Below are positions 25,868 through 33,715 of a stretch of DNA of 36,574 bases, piece by piece. The notes under the pieces were generated by a model. The model was not told the DNA's origin. It ran no database searches and saw only the letters and a list, made by a program, of their open reading frames with translations. Source of the DNA: Candidatus Omnitrophota bacterium (GTDB lineage Bacteria; Omnitrophota; Gorgyraeia; Zapsychrales; JANLHA01); the NCBI GenBank assembly GCA_023139575.1, contig JAGLNJ010000005.1:1-36574 (forward strand), read 5' to 3'. Numbering within the stretch: position 1 is the stretch's first letter; each line of letters starts with the position of its first letter. Both the position numbers and the translations under genes were made by a program.

Positions 25868-26850
25868 CCCATAATCGTATGAGCATTCAATGAATAGAGA
25901 TAATTATATTCCGTAAAACAGGATGCCAAGCACGCCATGCATGAGTCCTTCTTTAAGAATTCAAACGCTTCCTTAAATCCCACATTTAAAAAATTCAAAG
26001 CTTTTATTTTTCCAACAAACAATGAACAGGGATAAACCGAGCCGTCTGTATCGACATTACAATACACATCTCCTGCCCAGCATTTCACCCCATTTACGGT
26101 AAAAGGATAATTCGCCGTTTTATAATCAGGCCAGTTCAAAATATGATTGAGGTAATTCAAACTAGAAGCAATTGGCGCACCTTTTTTCTTTTCTGAGATT
26201 AGTTTTTTAATCGCAGATTGACAATCATGCCGAGAAGGTAAAAGATGCTGATAATCCGATGACAACTGATCATTATGATGTAAAAGTTGAAACGTCGCGA
26301 GAAATCCATATTTCCCGGCTTGTTCAAGAATAAAATCAATAGAACCCACATTATTCTTCGTAAGAACCGTTATTGTCCAAAAAGGGACTTTCCCGTTTGC
26401 TGATTCTATGGCTCTCATGACTTTCTGAAAACTTCCCGACCCTCGGTTAAGTTCATGGGCCTTCTGATCCCCATCAAAAGCCAACAACAAATGATCCAAA
26501 TTCTGCAACTGGTGTATTCTTTGTGGAAGTAAATACCCATTCGAATCCATCGTCACAAACAAACCTTTATTCTTAGCATAATTAATAACCTGTTCGATAT
26601 CCTTTCGCATCAATGGCTCGCCCCCCCAAATCCCAAAGCGCTGGCATCCTAAGGAGCATATCTGGTCTATAAGGCTGAATACCTCATCCGTCGACAACTC
26701 CCTTTGATTTCGGTTGGGTATATCACAATACCGACATTGAGACATGCAGCGATTGGTAATCGAGAGCATCACATTCAAGGGAAATTTCTTCCGCAAGAAT
26801 TTGGCACTTAGAACTCCGCAACCCATTTTTAGCATTTGTATAGTTTTCAT
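25807..26850 (-). CDS. SPASM-domain radical SAM protein B
   Basis: 347 residues. Radical SAM motif C35, C39 and C42 in TNRCMSQCRYCDIPN, followed by RFGIWGGEPLMRKDI. The C-terminal part shows GVKCWAGDVYCNVDTDG, VYPCSLF and SCMACLASC, the Cys spacing of a SPASM auxiliary-cluster domain. This resembles HpnH and peptide-modifying SPASM enzymes, so either a lipid, sugar or peptide substrate is possible. A basic C-terminal tail follows. It lies 23 bp after iorB and overlaps the Tes-like gene at its 3' end, so it belongs to the same transcript. The ATG at 26850 is preceded by a weak GAG. Confidence 0.87.
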   Translation of the reverse strand: MKTIQMLKMGCGVLSAKFLRKKFPLNVMLSITNRCMSQCRYCDIPNRNQRELSTDEVFSLIDQICSLGCQRFGIWGGEPLMRKDIEQVINYAKNKGLFVTMDSNGYLLPQRIHQLQNLDHLLLAFDGDQKAHELNRGSGSFQKVMRAIESANGKVPFWTITVLTKNNVGSIDFILEQAGKYGFLATFQLLHHNDQLSSDYQHLLPSRHDCQSAIKKLISEKKKGAPIASSLNYLNHILNWPDYKTANYPFTVNGVKCWAGDVYCNVDTDGSVYPCSLFVGKIKALNFLNVGFKEAFEFLKKDSCMACLASCFTEYNYLYSLNAHTIMGWVKSFKKTKQSLCAKRTES

Positions 26851-26873
26851 TGTTTCAATCTCTTATTTTAATA

Positions 26874-27455
26874 TCATGAAATTTTCTGTCCGGCTTCAAA
26901 AGCAAATATATTCCTCTCTTTCATATGAAATGGGATTAATTGTTCTATGGTTTCAATCCATTTCCTCTGGGGAAGAGTAAAATAATTGGAAAGCCTCCCA
27001 AGAATAAAGAGATTCAAAATCTTTTCATTTTTTAAAAGATTGACGGATTCTGCATAAGATATTTCCATGAATTTGGGGCTTTTCTCTCTTATAATATTTT
27101 TCAAACTTTTAGCACTGTAACGCGCAGTCTTATTCTGCCTGTTTGATGGTATTTGTCGATCTATATAAAGGATGCATCCCCCCTTTTTTATTTTCCAAGC
27201 TTGTCGAGCTGTTTCCGACAACTCCATACCTATAATAATATCAACGGCTCCATGAGGTATAAGCGGAGAATATATCTTTTCCCCGCCCCTCACATGCGAT
27301 AAAATTGTCCCTCCTCTCTGGGCAATCCCATGCAGGGCAGAAGTTTTAACATCATAACCTGATTTCAGGAACACTCTTGCCACAATCTCACTTGCGAGAA
27401 GAACTCCTTGCCCCCCTACACCAGCAAATAATATATTAACAGATTTTTTGGACAC
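26874..27455 (-). CDS. iorB: Indolepyruvate:ferredoxin oxidoreductase, beta subunit
   Basis: 193 residues, the gamma-domain (IorB/PorC-like) subunit of a 2-oxoacid:ferredoxin oxidoreductase. It contributes to CoA binding and inter-subunit electron transfer in the oxidative decarboxylation of aryl pyruvates. Motifs are ILFAGVGGQGVLLASEIVA near the start, VKTSALHGIAQRGGTILSHV, and DIIIGMELSETARQA. Starts with GTG at 27455, supported by GAGG nine bases upstream, and overlaps the 3' end of iorA by 20 bp, which implies translational coupling. Length is normal. Confidence 0.93.
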   Translation of the reverse strand: MSKKSVNILFAGVGGQGVLLASEIVARVFLKSGYDVKTSALHGIAQRGGTILSHVRGGEKIYSPLIPHGAVDIIIGMELSETARQAWKIKKGGCILYIDRQIPSNRQNKTARYSAKSLKNIIREKSPKFMEISYAESVNLLKNEKILNLFILGRLSNYFTLPQRKWIETIEQLIPFHMKERNIFAFEAGQKIS

Positions 27456-29199
27456 CTTGCGTTTCCTCTATTGCCTGAACCATACATATTTGCTGACATA
27501 GAGAACATCCTGTACACAGCTTTTCATCAATTCGGGGATATTGATTCCTCCCCATGGCGATGGCGGGGCAACTTAATAAAAGGCATTCTCCGCATTTTGT
27601 ACAACGGGAAGGGATGATTTTGAACGATTCATATTGATTTCCTTTGGCGACCAATAAACATAAGCCTTTGGCAATGATCACGGATGGTTTTTGACAAACT
27701 GATTCTTTTTTTATGATCGTCCGAACTTCCCCTAAATTATAAGAATTCATCTCTATAACCCGCTTTATGCCTAGAGATTTTACCAATTGTTCATAATTCA
27801 CTTTCGGAGATTCTCCATTTTTAAGCGTTATACCCGTACCCGGATGTCCTTGACATCCAGTCATTGCCGTTCCTCCATTATCCAGGATGATTACAGATAC
27901 CGGCTCTTTGTTATAAATCAAGTCTATCAATGGCGTGATTCCCGAATGAATAAATGTAGAGTCTCCAATGACCGCAATGACTTTCTTTTTTTGACCGTTC
28001 TGCTTTAAAGCCTTCTTGTATCCTTGGGCTATACCAATACCGGATCCCATGCTGATGCAGGTATGCAAAGCTGACAGCGGCGGCTGAGCACAAAGAGAAT
28101 AACAGCCAATATCCCCCAAGACAATCATGCCAAGCTTTTTGAGGATATAAAATAAACCCAAATAGGAACATCCCGCACATAATAAAGGGGCGCGGAAAGG
28201 CCATTTTCTTCGGGTGGTAATCGTTTTTTGAAAACCTTTTTTAGACAATCCTCGACAAATTATATCAGGACTCAACTCTCCTGTAGACGGAAAGACTTCT
28301 TTGCCCGTAGTTTTTATTCCCATAGATCCTAGCTGTTCCTGTAAAAACGGATCAAGTTCTTCAATAACATAGACATTCTTTAAAGCTTTGGTGAATTCCT
28401 TTATTTTCTCTGTCGGGAGCGGATACGTCATTCCTAATTTTAAGATGGACTGATCGGGACAAACTTCCATTGTATAATGGTAACTGATCCCGCTTGTAAT
28501 AATGCCAAAATTTTTTTCCCCCCATTCAATTCTGTTAACCGGTGTTTTATCACTGAACCGTTTAAGTCTATCCGATCTCTGATCAACAAATATCCGCCTC
28601 TTCTTAGCATTGCTTGGAATCATGACATATTTAGCTGAATCCCCATCACAGGGGTTCATCCGTTTTACTTTTCTTGTTTTGGGATTGATCTTCACAACAG
28701 TTTTCGAGTGGGCAACTCTAGCTGTAAGCCTGAGCAATACAGGAGTATCAAAACTCTCGCTTATACGTAAAGCAAGTCGAATAAAATCCTTTGCTTCCTG
28801 GCTATCGCTTGGTTCCAGTAACGGAATTTTTGCAAATTTCGCATAATTCCTGTTATCCTGCTCATTTTGAGAACTGTTCATATTCGGATCATCAACCGTG
28901 ACGACAATAAGACCCGCGTGAACACCCGTGTAGGAAAGAGTCATAAGAGTATCAGAAGCAACATTCAGGCCTACATGTTTCATCGCCGCCAAAGAACGGA
29001 TACCGCCTAATGATGCGCCGATCGCGACATCTAAGGCCACTTTTTCATTCACAGCCCATTGAGAGTCGATTTCTGGATATTGGGAAATCGTTTCAAGAAT
29101 CTCAGTACTTGGGGTCCCCGGGTAGCCTGCAGCAAAAGATACGCCGAACTCATAAGCTCCAGCTGCTATAGCCTCATTTCCAGAAAGAAAATTCATCAT
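27436..29199 (-). CDS. iorA: Indolepyruvate:ferredoxin oxidoreductase, alpha subunit
   Basis: 587 residues. Converts indolepyruvate or other arylpyruvates plus CoA to the arylacetyl-CoA and CO2, reducing ferredoxin (anaerobic). N-terminal pyrimidine-binding domain: LSGNEAIAAGAYEFGV, AAGYPGTPSTEIL and WAVNEKVALDVAIGAS. Thiamine diphosphate domain: GDIGCYSL, VIGDSTFIHSGITPL and LDNGGTAMTGCQGHPGTG. C-terminal ferredoxin domain with two [4Fe-4S] motifs, CTKCGECLLLSCP and CTGCSLCQQIC. AAGGTGAG directly before the ATG at 29199 fixes the start. It sits in the middle of a radical SAM gene run, which suggests it feeds acyl-CoA or low-potential electrons to that pathway. Confidence 0.94.
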   Translation of the reverse strand: MMNFLSGNEAIAAGAYEFGVSFAAGYPGTPSTEILETISQYPEIDSQWAVNEKVALDVAIGASLGGIRSLAAMKHVGLNVASDTLMTLSYTGVHAGLIVVTVDDPNMNSSQNEQDNRNYAKFAKIPLLEPSDSQEAKDFIRLALRISESFDTPVLLRLTARVAHSKTVVKINPKTRKVKRMNPCDGDSAKYVMIPSNAKKRRIFVDQRSDRLKRFSDKTPVNRIEWGEKNFGIITSGISYHYTMEVCPDQSILKLGMTYPLPTEKIKEFTKALKNVYVIEELDPFLQEQLGSMGIKTTGKEVFPSTGELSPDIICRGLSKKGFQKTITTRRKWPFRAPLLCAGCSYLGLFYILKKLGMIVLGDIGCYSLCAQPPLSALHTCISMGSGIGIAQGYKKALKQNGQKKKVIAVIGDSTFIHSGITPLIDLIYNKEPVSVIILDNGGTAMTGCQGHPGTGITLKNGESPKVNYEQLVKSLGIKRVIEMNSYNLGEVRTIIKKESVCQKPSVIIAKGLCLLVAKGNQYESFKIIPSRCTKCGECLLLSCPAIAMGRNQYPRIDEKLCTGCSLCQQICMVQAIEETQGVQKIC

Positions 29200-29256
29200 A
29201 ACTCACCTTAAATAATTCCCATAACTAAATTTAAATCATTTCCAACGGGATCATTC

Positions 29257-30756
29257 TCATTCTTCAAAAATTACAAGAGAAACATCAAGAGCGTTTGCCT
29301 CTACCTGCTTTAAATAAAGGTCAATGGCCTTCTTTTCATTTTTATGTTCGGCCGCCCTCCTCATTTCTCCCAGTTTCAAGGTTAAGACCGTTTTTTTATC
29401 ATCCATTGTCCTGGAAAACTCATGTTTAAGATAATAAAAAGCTTGCCCAGAAGCGACGATATTAAATTCCGGGAACTCAGTCCTTCGTCTCGCGTCTCCG
29501 TTAATATTCAATTTATTAATTTTCGATAAGGACTTGAGTAAATTCTTCCGCACATTTAGCTTATACATAATATTCGTGTCGAAACACCTCAGTTTTTCTG
29601 AAGAAAATATCTGCGGAAGAGAATAATTAAAAAAATATAAACTGCGAGATAAACGTCTTTTTATAAAATTGCTGATTTGCGGATCCGTGCCGGTTTCATC
29701 TGCGAGACGTTCGAGAAAGATCCTATCCATCATGATGGCATTGAAAACCATCGCTTTAATCTGCTGGTTTTTTATTTTCCCTTCATATTTAAAAAAAACA
29801 TTTGACCACATGGTTTTTCTATCCTCTTCCCAAGGCAAAAATTTTTCTGAATAAAATTCATTAAAAGCCTTTAGATACGGAAGCAATTCTTTATAAAAAG
29901 GTTGTTGAGAAATGGTCTCTAGCGGTTTTTTGTCAAAAACTGCTCTTAAATAATATTGAAATACCTCAATTAATAAAGAAATAGCCGCATCCGGGTTCTT
30001 TGCATCTTTAACTTTTCCTTCTTTGAATAATTTTTTCCAAAGGTATATTTCATCCTTTTTCTTTGTAATACTTCTTTCATCACCATCAATACCAAAAAAC
30101 GCGGACGTGCCACACCTCAAAGTCCAATCGCGCAAATCTTCCAAATCCTTGATCGGTATCCTAATTTGATTATCCAAATCTATGGTATATATTTCACCAT
30201 CTTCCCCCAATATAGATTCCACATCAGCCAAAGCCTCCCCCCACAACATCCAACTCAACAATGCTCCTTTTATTATTGAGGTTAGCTGTTTTGATGAGAG
30301 ATCAGGAAATTCATCATAATACTCAAGCCTTAGATCAGAATGAGATGCTAGCACATATTGCGCCAGTATCCCCCTTTTTTTTGTTCCATTTATTACAATA
30401 TGAAAGGAAGCCCCCCAAGGGACAGGCACTCCGAGATATTCAAAAAGACGATAAAAAAATATTTCATTAATCCGCAATTCTGCAAAAGGATCAACTTTAA
30501 AAATCCATTTACTCCCATCATCCGCTGTTAATATGTATTTCTCACTGTCTCCTGATAAACGCCGGCTTTTCTCAAAATCGATCTCAAAATTCAACTTATG
30601 TATATAAGAATCAATGGCCTGGGCCTTCTTTAATACAAGCCCCAGGCATTCATGGCTTAGATATAAATCAAATAATTTTGTGAATAACCCAACGCTCAAT
30701 AAAAGAATGACGATTAGAATACCAAATTGCCATAAATATTTTCTTCTAAAAATCAA
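29257..30756 (-). CDS. Membrane-anchored kinase-fold protein (HipA/PI-kinase/Fam20-like)
   Basis: 499 residues. The N-terminus is RRK followed by a hydrophobic helix (about 9-28), so the rest is probably outside the cytoplasm. Residues about 70-200 read like an atypical kinase N- and C-lobe: KWIFKVDP (K87, putative ATP lysine), INEIFFYRLFEYLG (E98, salt-bridge Glu), GILAQYV (hinge), GEALADVESILGEDG (D178 at the catalytic loop, but not the usual DxHxxN) and IYTIDLDN (D193/D195, metal site). This is a weak, motif-level match to HipA, PI3/4-kinase or secretory kinases, and a pseudokinase is possible. The C-terminal ~250 residues are helical with no recognised domain. TTG start with AAAGGA five bases upstream; no ATG is nearby. 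Confidence 0.55.
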   Translation of the reverse strand: MIFRRKYLWQFGILIVILLLSVGLFTKLFDLYLSHECLGLVLKKAQAIDSYIHKLNFEIDFEKSRRLSGDSEKYILTADDGSKWIFKVDPFAELRINEIFFYRLFEYLGVPVPWGASFHIVINGTKKRGILAQYVLASHSDLRLEYYDEFPDLSSKQLTSIIKGALLSWMLWGEALADVESILGEDGEIYTIDLDNQIRIPIKDLEDLRDWTLRCGTSAFFGIDGDERSITKKKDEIYLWKKLFKEGKVKDAKNPDAAISLLIEVFQYYLRAVFDKKPLETISQQPFYKELLPYLKAFNEFYSEKFLPWEEDRKTMWSNVFFKYEGKIKNQQIKAMVFNAIMMDRIFLERLADETGTDPQISNFIKRRLSRSLYFFNYSLPQIFSSEKLRCFDTNIMYKLNVRKNLLKSLSKINKLNINGDARRRTEFPEFNIVASGQAFYYLKHEFSRTMDDKKTVLTLKLGEMRRAAEHKNEKKAIDLYLKQVEANALDVSLVIFEE

Positions 30757-30794
30757 TTTTATCCTTTAATAATCAACTATTTATGGAAACTACT

Positions 30795-32135
30795 TCACTC
30801 TCTGTCTTGAAGAATCCATTTAGCAAGCTTTAGACCATGTTCAATGGAATCATCCATATTATTATACCAAAATAACCCTGTCCGTCCGGCTAAACTAAGA
30901 TTCTCAAATTTTGACAGAGATTCCTTGACTTGGCAAAGATGCTGCGGATAATCTCTTGTATAGACAGGATACGCATTAGAAATTTTTTCGATATAAATAT
31001 TATCGATATCCGCGATAGTTTCAACAAGCCCCATTTTTTTCAAATCCTCTTGGATCTGGCCGATCAATGACTCAGGGGCTTGCCAACAGGGATCATTCCC
31101 ATTGCAAGTCACTTCTACACAAAGACTTTCTTTCCCCTTGGGGACCAAATTCTGGTTGAATCGTGACGGGAGCGTTATCCGGCTAAAGATTAAATCGTCA
31201 CTTCCATAATAACACCATTGAAAATCTTTCTTAATCGGCTTTTTTAACAAGACATTAAACAGAATTAGATTCAGATAGTTCAGCTCACCTATAGGGACAT
31301 TTGAAAGCTCACACAAATTTCGTAAATTTCCTGTCCAAATAAGCTTCTCGGGTTTAACCTCCTCATGACCGAAAATCACTCCCTCAATCTTTGTTGAAGA
31401 CAACTTTACGCTCTCTATATGGCTATTGACATGTATTTCTGCCCCAGCTTCTTGGGCCTCCTCAGCTAACCTCCGACAGAATAAATCAATACCGCCTGCG
31501 GGATATAAAAATTCGGTCCGTAATGGAAAAAATAAAAATGTCATTTTTAAGATTTCCCATAAATTGCGAGAAGCCATTCTCTCATCAATAATAGTTCTTT
31601 TAATCGCCTCCTGGGCCCAATTAGAATGAGTTTCTTCAGGGTATAACTTTAAAAACTTCTGTGTATAACTTCGAAAAAATGTATTGTAAAGCGTCGGGCC
31701 ATAATATTTCATAATGTAGTCTTTAAAATGTTCTATCTTTTTATTTCTTTTTCTCGGTAGCACCACCAGTAATTCATAAAATGATTTAAATAAAATGCTT
31801 ATCGGAAGATTAAACATAATCCACGGGTTCAGAGGCCACGTGTGATATTTTCCCAGAAAAAACACAGAAGAATTTCTTTGAATAATTTCATAGTCTTCTT
31901 TGAGGATTTCGCGAAGAAAGGAGAAAATTTCTTTATTCCCGATATAAAATCTATGTGGCCCGATATCAAAAGTATAGTCACCATACCGGAATGTCCGTGC
32001 TAGACCGCCGACTTCATTCTCTTTCTCAATAAGAATGACTTTCTTCCCTGCTCTTGACAATTTATAGGCAATAACACAACCTGTTATTCCAGCGCCTACG
32101 ACAACTATTGGTTTTCTTATATTTGACATATTCAT
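30795..32135 (-). CDS. UDP-galactopyranose-mutase-like FAD-dependent oxidoreductase
   Basis: About 446 residues. A flavoprotein with the N-terminal dinucleotide motif VVVGAGITGCVIAYKL and IEKENEVGGLARTF, followed by FDIGPHRFYIGNKEIF and YHTWPLNPW. These features match a family annotated as UGM-like or protoporphyrinogen-oxidase-like, common near polysaccharide and glycolipid genes. A UGM would convert UDP-galactopyranose to the furanose form. The overall layout could also suit desaturation of a lipid. The frame opens with TTG at 32144, but two ATGs at 32135 and 32129 sit right before the Rossmann fold, so 32135 is used. An inverted repeat lies just upstream at 32152-32173. Confidence 0.8.
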   Translation of the reverse strand: MNMSNIRKPIVVVGAGITGCVIAYKLSRAGKKVILIEKENEVGGLARTFRYGDYTFDIGPHRFYIGNKEIFSFLREILKEDYEIIQRNSSVFFLGKYHTWPLNPWIMFNLPISILFKSFYELLVVLPRKRNKKIEHFKDYIMKYYGPTLYNTFFRSYTQKFLKLYPEETHSNWAQEAIKRTIIDERMASRNLWEILKMTFLFFPLRTEFLYPAGGIDLFCRRLAEEAQEAGAEIHVNSHIESVKLSSTKIEGVIFGHEEVKPEKLIWTGNLRNLCELSNVPIGELNYLNLILFNVLLKKPIKKDFQWCYYGSDDLIFSRITLPSRFNQNLVPKGKESLCVEVTCNGNDPCWQAPESLIGQIQEDLKKMGLVETIADIDNIYIEKISNAYPVYTRDYPQHLCQVKESLSKFENLSLAGRTGLFWYNNMDDSIEHGLKLAKWILQDRE

Positions 32136-32151
32136 ATGTTGCAATTGCCCG

Positions 32152-32173
32152 GTTATTTCAAAAATGAAATAAC
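32152..32173. promoter_or_regulatory. AT-rich 9-bp inverted repeat upstream of the flavoprotein gene
   Basis: GTTATTTCA and TGAAATAAC form a perfect 9-bp stem with an AAAA loop in the 94-bp gap between radical SAM protein 5 and the UGM-like gene. It could be an operator for a dimeric regulator, an RNA hairpin near the start site, or a weak terminator. There is no T-run after it on the transcribed strand. Confidence 0.4.
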
Positions 32174-32238
32174 TTTAAAATGCTTATGGAAATTAAGTTC
32201 ATAAAGATGGCACTAAAGCCTGCTGGTGCTGACCCATT

Positions 32239-33684
32239 TTAAATCCTTACTTTAAATCTAAAACGATTTAAACCTTTCAATGGCGGCATTAAAAGAATTA
32301 GAATTTGTTTGCACATAAAGAAAAACCCGAAATTTTTTATAATATGAGAGATCTTCTTGAATGATAAATTAGCATATATTGCGAAAATTTTGTGATAAAA
32401 AGTGATCTGTCTTGCAGAAAGATTCCCCACAGACATCATTGAGGCGCTCATATGCTGATAGTTAGAAAACCCACCGTTTTCGAGGCTTAACCCTTCTTTC
32501 CCCTCTTTTGCTAATTCATATAGTTTTGAACCAGGATAAGCCGTCGCAATATTTAAACTTACAAAAGAACATTCTAACTTTCTTGCAAACTTAATCGTTT
32601 CCCAGGCGCTAGTCCTTGTTTCACCTGGGAGCCCTATGATGAACTGCAAGTCTAACTCAATGCCCGCACTCTTCCCTATTTGAACGCAATTCTCAATATC
32701 GCTTCTAGAAATCTTTTTATCTATTTTTTGTAAAATATCATCACTTCCACTCTCTGCCCCAATAATTAACCTTTTAAAGCCAGCTTTTTGCATTATTTTT
32801 GCTAATTGTAAATCAAGACAATCAGCTCTTGTTTGCCCTTTATAGAAAACGTTATCATTTAGGCCATATTTGATAATTTTTTCACATAACTGAAAAACCC
32901 TTTCCCGATCAAACGTTAATGTAAAATCCATGAAACAGAACGAATAAATATAATCTTTAAACTTCTCTTTTAAATATTTTATCTCATCAATAACCTTGTC
33001 CACAGATCGATATCTGACGTCTTTATAATATTTGGTTTGGCTACAGAATGCGCACTTATAAGGACACCCCCTAGACATCATGATTGGTAAATTAACCTTA
33101 TACATTCCACGTTTTCTATGGATACACGAGTATTTTTCTAAATCAAAAAGGTGAAAAGCCGGAAATGGCAAAGAATCCAAATCGTTAATGGGCTTACGAT
33201 AGGTTTTAACAATTTTGTTATTTTTCTCATATATAATACCCAACACATCAAAAACATTCTCTTTCTTCCTCACAGCGCATATAATGTCTTCTATGGTATC
33301 CTCCTCACCAATAATCCCAAAATCAATAGCTGCCGGCATTTTATTTTCAACAACATCAATGATAGATCGACAACAAATTTCTCCACCATCCAGAATAATT
33401 AAAGCATCACTAAATTTCTTAATTTCTTCCGCGACTTTAACAATATGATTGGCGTTAAATGTATGGCCCACAAAACTGATTATATCAGGATTAAATGACT
33501 GCACTTGTTGTACAATATCTTTATCTGACAACCTTTCATAGTATTGGTCAATGATACTAACTGAGCAACCATTTCTTTCACATATAGCCGTTAAATGGGC
33601 CACACCAAGAAGAATAACCGGATCTATCCGTTTCTTGATTTCTCCAAAAGGTGTCTCAATAAATATGATAAATTGTATCTTCAT
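32239..33684 (-). CDS. B12-binding-domain radical SAM protein 5
   Basis: 481 residues. N-terminal B12-binding-type domain with LLGVAHLTAICERNG, IIDQYYE, IISFVGHTFNA, LILDGGE-like and IIGEEDTIEDI patterns, weaker than in its neighbours. Radical SAM C207, C211 and C214 in SRGCPYKCAFCSQTKYYKD. Then CFMDFTLTFDRERV, GQTRADCLDL and RLIIGAESGSDDIL, with QFIIGLPGETRTSAW. The C-terminus is long, basic and hydrophobic (FFFMCKQILILLMPP), which could dock on a membrane. An ACAGG precedes the ATG at 33684. It lies 31 bp from the next upstream gene. No reaction can be named. Confidence 0.88.
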   Translation of the reverse strand: MKIQFIIFIETPFGEIKKRIDPVILLGVAHLTAICERNGCSVSIIDQYYERLSDKDIVQQVQSFNPDIISFVGHTFNANHIVKVAEEIKKFSDALIILDGGEICCRSIIDVVENKMPAAIDFGIIGEEDTIEDIICAVRKKENVFDVLGIIYEKNNKIVKTYRKPINDLDSLPFPAFHLFDLEKYSCIHRKRGMYKVNLPIMMSRGCPYKCAFCSQTKYYKDVRYRSVDKVIDEIKYLKEKFKDYIYSFCFMDFTLTFDRERVFQLCEKIIKYGLNDNVFYKGQTRADCLDLQLAKIMQKAGFKRLIIGAESGSDDILQKIDKKISRSDIENCVQIGKSAGIELDLQFIIGLPGETRTSAWETIKFARKLECSFVSLNIATAYPGSKLYELAKEGKEGLSLENGGFSNYQHMSASMMSVGNLSARQITFYHKIFAIYANLSFKKISHIIKNFGFFFMCKQILILLMPPLKGLNRFRFKVRI

Positions 33685-33715
33685 AACCTGTTTTATTTAT
33701 AAAATTTAAAGAAAT

